DNA of 64,000 bases from Diploscapter coronatus (lineage: Eukaryota; Nematoda; Chromadorea; Rhabditida; Rhabditidae), in contig OZ038422.1 of assembly GCA_964036155.1 (NCBI GenBank), positions 71,695,201 through 71,759,200 on the forward strand. Direction: 5' to 3'. The position numbers and the translations under genes were made by a program. This document shows positions 26,193 through 45,690 of the stretch, piece by piece (position 1 is the first letter of the stretch; every line of letters begins with the position of its first letter). Under the pieces are notes generated by a model. It saw nothing but the letters and a program-made list of their open reading frames with translations. It did no database searches and was not told the origin of the DNA.

Positions 26193-27544
26193 ATCATTCG
26201 ATAGAGCTCATCAAACTGAACAACTTTTGCGAAAACACCTCATGGTTATCTATTATGGTATGCATGGTATAGTGGTTTGAATGGGTCTAACTATGAAAAT
26301 GACAGAAATTTTCAAAAACTCATAACTTTTCGAAAATCAAACAAATTCGAATAATCTTTTCGAAACATAGTAGTTGGAGGGTAATACTTCATTTTGCTTC
26401 CTAGAGTACCGTGCTACCACTTTATCATGTTACCATATGGGTCCATGGTATACCACCCATATGGTACCCGAGTAGTACTATACCAAAATGGATATCAATC
26501 GACTCGAAATTGACTGAATAGTAATATTCGAGTCCATTTCTATCAATTTCAGCAAGTGGTTTCATTATACCATCAGTGTATCTGGCTATAACCACTTACT
26601 GAAAAAAGGCCAAAAATGAGGTAATTTTAAATGACCATAAAAAGCGATGAACTATTTTTTTTTTAAATGGTTTCCAGCATATTACTCAGCTCGATAAAGG
26701 CTTTCATTTGGTATATAACATGATGGGTATTGGTTACCAAATGGTAACTTGACCATATGGATCGCTACCACTTGGTACAATACCATGTTTGATATCGTTC
26801 GACTCCAAATTGAATGGGAATAAATAGTGAATGTCTCTAGCTTCAATTTGAGCTCAAGTGTTGGTAGACTACCTATGAAAATATTCTCGTATTATTTTCT
26901 TGAAAATTGACATTAAATTTTGGTTTTTGAGATACCACTCCCATACCATAATAGATAACCATGAGGTGTCTTCACAAAAGTTGTTCAGTTTTTCGAGTTC
27001 TATCGAATAATATATGATTTGGGAGTCTGTCCCTCATTTTTGAAAAATCGAAATTTTCAAGTTCCACTTTGGACCCGAATATGACTGGAATAGAGACGCT
27101 ATTTCTCCCAGTGTTTTGTATCAATATGATCCTCAGGATGTGTATAAACTAAATGTAGCCGATTTATCTCCCCCTTCGCGTCTCAATATGGTCAAAAATG
27201 CATTTTTCCCCGAAGACCCATGCTTTTTGGCATTTTTGCACTGTTTTTAGTCGTAACTTGTGATAGGAAAGTCAGATTAAGAAAATGTTCGCACCATTCG
27301 ACTCAGCTCATCGAACTGAACAATCTGATATAGGTTTTGGAATATTAGAATGACTTTCGAAATTTGACCCCCGGACCCTGGTATCCGAAAGTGGACTTGA
27401 AAACTCCGGGAAAAAGCCCCAAAATAGTGCTCTCCAGGTTGAATATAGGTCGAAAACACTTAGAAACTTCGGAAAAACAATACTTTTGCCATTGGTCACC
27501 CCTCTCTTTATAGAGAGCCGATTCTCTCATAGACTCTGTCTTAA
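26193..27544 (-). mobile_element. Foldback repeat unit, right copy
   Basis: Reverse-oriented copy of 19,204-20,556. Its outer end (GACAGAGTCTATGAGAGAAT read on the minus strand) and the next few hundred bases match the left copy exactly as far as I compared. Internal differences occur, for example a longer A run near 26,655. It encodes no transposase. Confidence 0.8.
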
Positions 27545-28855
27545 AAAGTCTTTATTCTGTATTTTTGAAGTTCGAATTCGAACCCATAACATTTTTAAGA
27601 ACCGAATTTGAACTCGCCAGAATAACATAGTCAAGTTCAACACACAAATTTCAAGTTAAGCTATGAAATCCCTGATTGTTATTTATAATTTGATAGAAAA
27701 TTTTCCACTTTGATAAATTTCTAAGATCATATTAGACACATTACATTGAAATAAAATTCTTATTCCCGAATCAAATTGTTGATTTCATAGATGGGCGCGC
27801 ATGTGTTATGATTGTTTGAATCCTATGGTCTTTATTTAGGAACATTTTTCTTTGAAGTGATTCATGATCGTGTCAATGGAAAATTTTCTTAGTCTGTGTA
27901 GAAATTAAAAGAAAAAATCGGCAATTTGGATAATTCGTAGCTTCTTAGCTCATAGTTAAGGCATAGGACAAGGTGGGAAAATGTCTCTTCCCATATTATT
28001 TCGTAGGCTACGAAGCTACTAATTTTCCAGGTTGCCAGAAAATTCGCCGTTATATTTAGAGCGCACAAGTGGAGTCAAATTTTTTAAGCGAACTTTATAA
28101 AGCGATTTTTCGTCATCTAGGTTCATCTCGAATATAGTGCAGTCTCAAGAGGGAATTTCTTTGCCAAAATGCAACTGACTAATAAGCGAACAACTCTCTT
28201 TTTGGTACCCGACGAATTCATAGCAGAACCCGTCACAAATTATATAAAGCCTAAAAACTCAAAATAATCAATACTTTGGACAATTTTCATGCATTTTCAT
28301 TAAATCCTAAAACAGTAATTGATGGATTGGTGTCTTGCGATCATATTTAGATCAAAATCTCGTCCTGGCGTTCCGATTTAGTGCTTTCTCGCTATAAAAT
28401 AAAGATTTGGATACATTATTTTGGTATTAAAACGAGAAAATGAACCCGTTTTCAATCATTACTGCAATCACTTCTGTGAAACTTTGTCGTCCCTCTCTCG
28501 AATGAACGGGAAATAGCGAGAGAAATAACGATTTCGGGAATTTTTCAATCGCCTGAATGTATGCAAATCCTGAATGCGAATTCTATTTACGAAAAAATAT
28601 TACATTGGAAAACGTCTTCTCGACGTCACACTTTTCATGAGATTATCTATTTCGAAAACGGTAAATAGCGTCAGAATCAATAAAAACCAGGCTTTTCATA
28701 TGGCTCCGCTTCCATGAATTAAGCTTTGTATTTTAAAACTCAATCGAGCCCTCTAATTATATTCGAGAAAACAACGAGAAACTTCAACTTTTACTATTTA
28801 TTATTTATTATTGACATAAATAATTTATAAAATTCGACAGCTAATAATAAGTCAA
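27545..28855. other. Intergenic, no gene seen
   Basis: No coding exons recognised. Near the right end (about 28,797-28,812) the minus strand carries AATAAA motifs that suit polyadenylation of the proline-rich gene. Confidence 0.5.
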
Positions 28856-29946
28856 TCAATATCCACTGTATCCGTTGGCCTTTGGAACATCTGGTGCCGG
28901 AGTGATGATCATAGGTGGGAGCGTTGGGATTGGCTGAGGAGCAGCGGTGTAGTACGGCTGTGGCTGGGCTTGTGATGGAGTGAATCGGTCAACCTTCTTC
29001 AAGCAAACGAGGGATACGATGTGGTCGCCATCCTGATCGATGAATTTGCCGTCCTGGCAGGTGGTCAGGTAGCTGCGGACGTTGTCGTGCCAGCATCCGA
29101 ATTGTCCCTAGAAATGTTTCATATCTTCACTTAAAAACTAGCTATGAAAGATGTGTCGTAACGATATGTTAAGCTTGCCTGGTGAGTACCGATCCAGATG
29201 GTGTCGCTTGCGTACTCTGAGCATTTGATGGTCTTCTGGCAGACGGTAGACGTGGTGGTGTCGACAGTCATTGCCGAGAGAATTTCGTAGTCAGCGAGGT
29301 CAAGGCCGAGAGCGCGACAGTTGGCGGTGCGAGTCAGAGCGGGGTTGAAGTTGGTGGTCACAGCTGGGCAGACGTCGCATGGTCCTAAATTTTATTCGAA
29401 ATTTGTAAAAGTTGAGTTGCTATGAAAAAATAGCTTTGAACTGTCTGTGTTTCTATAGAATTTGTTTAAGCTTGTTAAAATTAATGAATCTAAACACATC
29501 AAGGTACTTACTGACGTCAGGCACGAATGGTGGAAGGGTAGGGAGTGGCTGTGGTGCGTAGGTGGCATAGTTGTATTCCGGGTAGGATGGTGGTGGTGAA
29601 GGTACATCGGGAGCAACAGTTGGTGGGAGGGTAGGGATTGGCTCTGGTGCGTAGGGTGGTGGCGAAGGCACATCGGGAGCAACAGTTGGTGGGAGGGTAG
29701 GGATTGGCTCTGGTGCGTAGGGTGGTGGCGAAGGTACATCGGGAGCAACAGTTGGTGGGAGAGTAGGGATTGGCTGAGGCTGGTAGGTCTGGTATGGGGT
29801 CGAAGGTGGAATGGTTGGCATTGGGAGGTCTTGCTGCAACAGGTGAAATTTTGAAACGAATCTCTCTTGAACGTTACCGGTGGCACCTGTGGCATGTAGT
29901 AATCTGCGGCGGCCCCCATGGCCAAGATCAAAAGAAGGAAAGCCAT
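28856..29946 (-). CDS. Secreted proline-rich protein with cysteine-rich C-terminal domain
   Basis: Four-exon gene. The first exon encodes a signal peptide (MAFLLLILAMGAAADYYMPQ). A ~45-bp intron near 29,835-29,880 leads to a proline-rich region with a 22-residue repeat (PTVAPDVPSPPPYAPEPIPT), encoded by 66-bp tandem units. A cysteine-rich domain follows: CDVCPAVTTNFNP, NCRALGLDLADYEIL, VCQKTIKCSEY, WIGTHQ, then GQFGCWHDNVRSYLTTC and VSLVCLKKV, with eight cysteines visible. A second proline-rich tail ends KANGYSGY. It is likely extracellular, for example cuticle- or matrix-associated or mucin-like. The cysteine spacing recalls nematode C6-type extracellular domains, but I do not claim membership. 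The start is supported by a TTTCCAG acceptor one base upstream, joined to a 5' UTR exon near 30,089. Confidence 0.85.
29598..29795 (-). repeat. 66-bp coding tandem repeat (3 units, last diverged)
   Basis: Unit starts at 29,598, 29,664 and 29,730 show an exact 66-bp period (GAAGGTACATCGGGAGCAAC at the start of units). The first two units are nearly identical and the third diverges at its end. The period is 22 codons, so copy changes keep frame. Confidence 0.9.
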
Positions 29947-30088
29947 TCTGGAAAGATAACAAGATTAACAAAATTCGAATTTTGAAATGGCATCTTTTTT
30001 TAGAAATTTTTGACAGTTCCAAGAGGAAATGTCTTGAGTGAAGAAGAAGTTGTGTGATCCATACAGCAATTCCGTTTAAATTGCTTAC

Positions 30089-30115
30089 CTGACGAAAGTG
30101 GCCTGACCAAGTGAT
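30089..30115 (-). other. Candidate 5' UTR exon of proline-rich gene
   Basis: On the minus strand a short leader ending TTTCGTCAG is followed by a good donor (GTAAGCAATTT) at 30,088. It joins the acceptor at 29,948, just ahead of the start codon. The transcript start is inferred from the TATA-like box 20-30 bp upstream; its exact base is unknown. Confidence 0.55.
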
Positions 30116-30135
30116 ACCTGTCGAATTCGTGTGAG

Positions 30136-30145
30136 CCTTTTATAT
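30136..30145 (-). promoter_or_regulatory. TATA-like box of proline-rich gene
   Basis: ATATAAAAGG on the minus strand lies about 25-50 bp upstream of the candidate leader exon. Clear TATA boxes are common in nematode genes with strong, stage-specific expression and little trans-splicing, which fits a secreted structural product. Confidence 0.6.
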
Positions 30146-30616
30146 TCACTGAACATGTTTTCCTTTAAATGCACCTATTGAGAACGCTCGAAATGAATTA
30201 TCACCGATTTTATTCATTAGAAGCCTATTTCTAAACGTAGTTTAGAAAATTACTCATCTCGTCTTTATTATTAGCGACCGGAAAGAATGGAATAAGAATT
30301 GAGAGCGAATGAATATTGACGAGAAAAACGAGCTCACGCAAACAAATCGCTGACAAACAGGAAGAAATGTCACCTAATTTGATAATTGGTGAATGATTTT
30401 AGCGTTTATTGAAATAATTTTAGATCGATTGATTTCTAGAACAACGAAATGTTTATTTCATACAAGTGATACGAAACACAAACTTATGCAATACTTACAC
30501 CTGAAAAACATGAATCAAAAACTTAAATCCAAGTCCGCTAATCCGCTAATACCAATCTGAACTGGGTTCCGATTGATGTGTATGCATAAATGAATTTTTT
30601 TGACAATAATAAGATT
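30146..30616. other. Intergenic, no gene seen
   Basis: Divergent flank between the proline-rich gene promoter and the 3' end of the first chemoreceptor gene. Nothing further was recognised. Confidence 0.5.
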
Positions 30617-32136
30617 TTAGTTTACATTCGGTGGTTTGTGTATGTCATTATGAGGATCGGCTTGGTGTGCACAATTTCCAACAGACTTTCTCCTTTTGTT
30701 ACCTAGCCTGAACAAATTTAAAGTTGCGTTTCGGATATCCTAAACCTTTCCCTTGAAAATTATGAAGTTAAATGGGTCACATACTGTAACGATGAAAATA
30801 CTCATCCAGGGGGAAAATGCTGAAAAACTTTCAGAACTATGGAATATACAAATGTTAATGTTGCCTGGAAATAATTGATACAGAATTGAAATCCAATAAG
30901 TTAATTTTATTCCTGGGTCAATAGCAAACAACGGTCCTAGTGACATGATTGCGTATGGTATCGCGAAGAATATGCATATTGTGAAGGTCTGCAAAATTAA
31001 GATTTATAGTGGAACTGATAATTCGAACAAATCTACTACTGTGAAGCATCAATTTTGTTTTTTTTGAGAATTTTCTGTCAACGTCGAATTGAATTAGAAT
31101 TTCAGACAATGTTTAAAATCAATTTGCAAACCATTGACCTGAATGATTAAAGATAGCTGAAGCTGTTTTAGCATGCGCCGAGTCTTATTGCTAAGCTGAT
31201 TTGGAAACTTCTTGAATTGTAGCTGAATTTTAATTCCACAATAGAGCATCAAAATCATCGAGACGATGATAACCATCAGGCAAACGATATATACGAGCAA
31301 ATGTGAATATGAAAGAGACATCGAATCCTTAGAATCATAGACATTAGTGTATTCCTGAATTTAATGATATGATCATTGATTCATCAGAAATATTCCTTGC
31401 TATGCATACTTTAAAGGTTAGAATTATGAACGCAGTGTCTGCATTGACATTCAGATTATAAGCGATGTTAAAGAATCTTTGTTCCTCGATTTCGGTGGGT
31501 TGAATAATGAAAGCCGCCCTAAAATGAAATTATTTTATCCGGATCTACTTATGAACAAACATAATTCCGATAAGTGCAGTGAAGATATAAAGAGCACTAA
31601 TACTTATCCATGTAATGAAGCTTCGGATCGGTTCCATTCCGAATTGTGATCTAGAAAATTCAGCAAAAAGTTGCTTTGAATTGAAAATATTACAAGACAA
31701 TGTAGAAATAGCGGTGAACAAATTGAACACATGGTATCATAGGTGCTACCACAGCTGCCAAGGAACCAATACTCAGGAATATTTTTGCTTAATCTTTAAA
31801 TTGAAATTTCACAAAGATTCTTACTAACCTAACGTTTTGTTCATAACGAAGCCACTCACGATTAGTATTGCTTGTTGATCAGCCTCATAATGTACCATCT
31901 AAATTTTACAAATATATGCATACGCTTCCTGAACTTGATTAATTAACAACCGGAGCGGAGAGTGCAAAAGCTATGGTGTAGAATAACCGAACTCCACAGT
32001 CGAAATACTGCATGTTACGAAATGATGGAAACATTTCCTTACATCCCGTTGCAATTGCAAGAATCAGCAATATATTTCCAGCAATTGCTTCCATGCCCTC
32101 GACAATTGCTAGTATTTGAAATACCCCCAAGAACAT
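30617..32136 (-). CDS. 7TM chemoreceptor A (Str-superfamily-like)
   Basis: About seven short exons encode a seven-helix protein like nematode chemosensory GPCRs. Read along the minus strand: TM1 MFLGVFQILAIVEGMEAIAG, then PSFRNMQYFDCGVRLFYTIA, QQAILIVSGFVMNKT, the loop motif PCVQFVHRYFYIV, FITWISISALYIFTALIG, an extracellular loop with AFIIQPTEIEEQRFFNIAYN, SHLLVYIVCLMVIIVSMILM, then LSNKTRRMLKQLQLSLIIQ before TM6, and FPAFSPWMSIFIVTDIRNAT in TM7. The tail is basic. The K-x-LQ-x-SL-x-x-Q motif before TM6 and the TM7 P-x-x-SP pattern suit the Str/Srh/Sri superfamily; the exact class is not assigned. The start is placed where an AAACAG acceptor precedes ATG by six bases and where paralogue B also begins. 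Confidence 0.8.
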
Positions 32137-32647
32137 CTGAATCTGTTTATCATAATCAATAGGATAGAAAAAATAGGTAATGAAAAATTCTAAATATCGC
32201 AAAACTGGCGATAAATTGCAAATCCCACGAGAAATTGCATTACAAAATAGAATATCTAATCACATTTTTATACGTGCAGGAAACGAATTTGTTCGTATAA
32301 TTGCAGTATAGTCTATTCGCTTAATAGACGAATGATAATTGGCTTCCTAATTTAGATTATGTTTATGGAAGTCGTAAAGTATAGTTGGAGGTTGACTAGA
32401 ATGCACCGGAAATTTTCTACATGTTCAAAGATGATTCTTTTCTATACATTGAGTTCCAGGAATAAGAAAATTTACTTGAATCGTTTTTCATCAATGCTTA
32501 ATTTTGAGGCGACTACTTTACTTTATTCCTATTTAAAGACAAAAACATGAGCGATGTTTCATATCCGTAATTATAAAACTGAAATTCTAAATATTGTTGC
32601 AATTTGCTATTCCATAGACTCCAGAACAATTTCATAAAGAAAAATTC

Positions 32648-34556
32648 TAGTTCACACTCGGTAGCTTATTCTTTCCTTTACTGTGACTTGCTTCTACACC
32701 AGTAACTATGGATTTTCTTCTCTTATTCCTTATTCCGAAGAGACTCAAAGCAGCGTTTCTGATGTCCTGAATAACTCATTTCAGTAATGTAAATATTCCA
32801 ATATACAATTTTACCGTCACGATAAGAATGTTCATCCAAGGCGAAAACGCTGGAAATAACTGGTACAATATTGTTATCCAGTAAGTGACTCTCGTTCCTG
32901 GATCAATTGCAAAAACTGGTCCCAGTGTATTGATTCCGCATGGTATTACAAAGAAGAAGATAATCACAAAAGTCTGCAAATATTCACCTGCAATTTTGAA
33001 ATTCAGAGAGAATTTAAATCACCTGAAGCACAAGTGATATTTGAAGTTGTTTCAGCATGCGCATAGTCTTATCACTGAGCTGATTTGCGCAATTCTTGAA
33101 CTGTTTTTGAATTTTGACACCGCAGTAGAGCATCAGAACGATCGAGATGTAGATCACAATGAGACTGACGATGTATCCGAATACATGTGAGACTGAAACT
33201 GGCAACGATGAAGCTGAAGCAGATACGGAAGTGTATTCCTATAAAATAACATCAATGTAAATGTTGCAAACTTTGATGAAACACTAATCCTAACTTCTTC
33301 ATCTTTGGATAGTCTTAACTTGCAATCAGCATAAGTTGAACTGGCAGTAGAACGGTCCCAAAGTATTTACGAAGCTCTGAGACCTTGGCCATGGCACGGA
33401 CGATTCTCAATTCGAAGTTGAGTTTGGATCGAAACTGATCGGAGGATATTCAGCTTCGGTCATTTTCGGAGAGAAGTATTTTTACTCCGATTTAGAGTTG
33501 AGTTTACCCCGATCATTTTCAGTGTTTAACTCTGGTCTTACACGGATGATAACCCATTGCATTTTCCGGCTTAACAAAGACCGGTTCAACTTATGCTGAG
33601 AATGAGGATAAGATTCGTCTTACCTTCACTGTTAAAACTAAGAATGCAGTATCAGCTTCCGCGTTCAAATAGCATGCAATATTATGGAATCTTTGTTCTT
33701 CAATATTTGACGGTTGAATGATAAAGATCTCCCTAAATCACGAAATTATTCAATTTTGCAAAACTTTTATCGTACATGATAGCGATGAGCGTGGTCGATA
33801 CGTATAGAAAGCCAATGCAAAACCAAGCGATAAAGCCATTCTTCGACTCCATTCCGACTTGCGATCTACACATTTTCAATTAATTGACCTTTTTAAATTG
33901 AAGTCGATTACACAACGATGAAGAAATATCGATGCACAAATTGAATACATGGAATTATCGTTGCAATAATGGTCGACATGGCAGAAATTCCCAGAAATAT
34001 TTTGCCTGGAATGTAAAAAAAATGAAGAATTGGAATTTATGCAAACTAGCCAGCTGTCTTATTAATGACGAAACCATTCACGATTAGTGATGCTTGATGT
34101 TCCGCAACGTAATAAATCACCTAAAATATTGATATCTGGAAACGTAGAGAGTGGCTTTCGAAGGATTTTCATCACCTATTGACTTTGTTTTGCTTGCTAA
34201 TCTGCTTGTGGTGTGACAATTTTTATGAAAGTTTGTCCCCATTTTGAGCCGGTCAAATCATGAAAGTGCAAAAATTTTGACCGAATCGGGACACCACAAG
34301 CTGGTGAACAGATTGAACAAAATTAGTCAGTGATGTGAACTTTTGAGCGTGATTGTAATTAGAATCATACGGGAGCAGAAAATGCAAATCCAATGGCGTA
34401 AAATATTCGAATTCCACAAGCAAAATATTGCATATTGCGAAATGAAGGCATCATCGCTTGACATCCTGCTGCAATAGCCAAAATTAGCAAAACGTTGCCG
34501 ATAATTGCCTCGATTCCGACGACTATGGCCAGAATTTGAAATACTCCCAGGACCAT
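32648..34556 (-). CDS. 7TM chemoreceptor B (paralogue of A)
   Basis: Tandem duplicate of the gene at 30,617-32,136, with the same exon order and phases. It starts MVLGVFQILAIVVGIEAIIG, then PSFRNMQYFACGIRIFYAIG, HQASLIVNGFVINKTAGKIF, IIPCIQFVHRYFFIV, SQVGMESKNGFIAWFCIGFL, FIIQPSNIEEQRFHNIACYL, HVFGYIVSLIVIYISIVLML, LSDKTMRMLKQLQISLVLQ, and TM7 FPAFSPWMNILIVTDIRNAA. It ends SKGKNKLPSVN. All joins examined keep frame, so it appears intact. One intron (about 33,239-33,623) is enlarged by a ~305-bp inverted-repeat element. The 5' end of gene A is about 510 bp away, so co-transcription is possible but not shown. Confidence 0.8.
33311..33615. mobile_element. MITE-like element in chemoreceptor B intron
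   Basis: CAGCATAAGTTGAAC at 33,327-33,341 is mirrored exactly at 33,584-33,598, and weaker pairing extends outward (AGTCTTAAC near 33,311 with the complement near 33,612). Inside, GGTCTTTGTTAAGCCGG-type sequence and repeated GATCGGA/CCGATC motifs occur. There is no open reading frame, and it lies wholly within the intron. Confidence 0.7.
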
Positions 34557-34935
34557 TCTTCAGCTCATCAGGATTTGGATATTGAATAATTGGCCATGAA
34601 AATGCAAAAATATGCGTAGGCAGAATTGCAAGTTGAATGCGGTATTGCATTTCAAATTTCGAAATTCAATTCTTAGTCAAGTTTCCTTCGTGCAGGTGGC
34701 AATATTATGTCATGTGGTTATAATTTAATCTATTTCGCGATTATTCGTATGAAAATTTTCTATTTCGAGCATGTTTAGAGAAAGTCCTAAAGTACAATTG
34801 TAGGTTGCTCAGAATACAAAAGCCCGAGTGCGTAGTCAAAGATTGCAAACTATCACCCGTTTTCGGAGAAAATAGGCTAAAATCTCAGTTTCCAGAAAAG
34901 TTGTCAAAATTGAAATTTCAGCAAACAAGAGGCAA
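34557..34935. other. Divergent promoter region, no gene seen
   Basis: Sequence between the start of chemoreceptor B and a short plus-strand frame. It should contain the chemoreceptor B promoter; no motif is clear enough to name. Confidence 0.4.
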
Positions 34936-35031
34936 ATGTTACGATTAGTCGTAGGTTTTCTGCTCATTATTCAAACTGCGTTAGCCCCGTACGCCATTGT
35001 GCGAGACCTCTCTCGCGGTTTTTCAAAATAG
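34936..35031 (+). CDS. Possible 31-residue secreted peptide or signal-peptide exon
   Basis: A 31-codon frame starts 14 bases after a good acceptor (GAAATTTCAG). It encodes a textbook signal peptide (MLRLVVGFLLIIQTALA) followed by PYAIVRDLSRGFSK and a stop. It could be a small secreted peptide, or the first exon of a gene whose other exons I could not find. No further in-phase exon was recognised before the USP7 gene at 35,642. The call rests on one short frame and is weak. Confidence 0.35.
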   Translation: MLRLVVGFLLIIQTALAPYAIVRDLSRGFSK

Positions 35032-35641
35032 AACAAACGAGCAGGGATGTATGAACTTAACTTGCTTGAGAATTCGAGTTGAACTTTTTTTTTTCGAAAA
35101 TTTGAATTTTTCAAAAACACTTTTGTCCTTCTATGCTCTTCTCCGAGACTGTGGCAGTTCCTTTCCTTTTTCGTTCATCGCAAGGATTTTTTTACTTTGA
35201 TGTACAAATTTTTCTTGCATTTGCGATTTTACCTCTATCTTCTAGGTTTTGAAAAATTAGATCCGTGTTTTCTTTCAAAAATTTCTCATTTCTTCATTTT
35301 TAGTTTCATCATTGCATTTATAAACAATGCTCCATTTCCAAAACCGCTAATAACGCATATAAAATCGCTCATTGCAGGTGACTTTTTAGCTTTTTGATAG
35401 AGTGAGATAGCTGAGTGGGAAGGAAAGCAAACATATTCGAAAATTATATGTAGAAAGAAAGAAGTCATCTGCAAATGTATGAGGCATCGATAAGATTTGT
35501 TTAAATTGAAATTTTTGATATTTGTTAGTTTATCTTCATCGTTTTTCATCTTTCATTTCGAAATTAGACTGGTCCTTTTCTTATTTTCATTTAGTGTTTT
35601 TGGATTTTTAGAGAATTTTGCCATTTTTAGGAAAAATCAGA
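35032..35641 (+). other. 5' flank of USP7 gene
   Basis: No gene seen. It ends in AAAAATCAG, an acceptor one base before the USP7 start codon, which is a likely spliced-leader addition site. Confidence 0.5.
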
Positions 35642-44646
<9,005 letters not shown>

Positions 44647-45690
44647 TCAATAGTTTATCCATATTTTTCTCGATCTCATCTTTCAACGTATTCAGGTACT
44701 TCTAGAAAATAACATCAATATTAACTTTTCTTCGTTTTAATTTATACGAGAAATTTATGGAACTTGACTTTGGAAAATACTGATTTTGATTTCTTCAGAT
44801 TAGAAGGATATTCTGAATTTTAACTTCAATTTCTAACCTATTTTTAAAAAATGTATAATTGGCTTTTCATGTGAACCTGTGAATAACATAATTAGTAATA
44901 TCTAAATACTAAAACTTGTCCACTTTGCGTGTGCTTCGAGCTCGTCCGCCCTCTCATCGTCCCAGTACCAGCCTTCAGTTGGCTATTAGAATTCAAATTA
45001 CCGCAAATAAATCACTTGAAATTTAGCCAAATTTGGTTTATTTGTTGATTAGAAAAAAAACTATTTAGGCAGCATTTTTAGCCTTGAAATCGGTATGAAT
45101 AGTTTTATGTTTTGATAGAATATTGCGAACTTAATTTTATTCATCTTCTTTCGTCGTAAATCTGATAAATTCTTATCACTGTAACCAGACCTAGGGAGAA
45201 AAATCGTCAGAGAGCCCTTGCGACCTACCCCCTATGATATTTTCTATACAATTTTGTATCTCTAACCTAAAATCTTCAAAAATGCTCACTGCGCGTGCTT
45301 CCTAGGTATGTTCGCTAGTATATTTTCAGATACATCAGATACCATCTAAACACCCAAGAAGACGCAATTTATGACACCATCCTATACATATTCCATCTTT
45401 CTTTCAAAAAATGCAAAACGGCGACACGACTAAATTGAACACTACAAGGTGTACAATCGCTACCTATGATAAATTTCAATTTAAATATCTGTAGAAGAGC
45501 AATGATATGATTTTTCGACGCATGTTAGCAATCCTGTGTCGTACAATTGCTTTAGATAAAATTCACAAAGTGATCCAATAATTTACACATGAACTTTCAA
45601 GCATATTTTTCTCACTTATCTATATATTTTATTCGAATTTTCTTTGATATTGCATCAAAATTGCGTAAATAAAGTTTTGTGAAATTAGAA
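44647..45690. other. Intergenic between convergent genes
   Basis: 3' flanks of the USP7 gene (plus) and lectin gene (minus). No exon was recognised. It contains the second copy of the short dispersed repeat at 45,185-45,236. Confidence 0.5.
45185..45236 (-). repeat. Short dispersed repeat, copy 2
   Basis: Inverted, diverged partner of 23,425-23,478: CTAGGGAGAAAAATCGTCAG and AGAGCCCTTGCGACCTACCC match the complement of the first copy at most positions. Confidence 0.6.

Noticed and set aside
29453..30022. 189-codon frame reading through the proline-rich gene's first intron
   Set aside because: The signal peptide lies in another frame joined by a good 45-bp intron; this frame would replace it with non-family sequence.
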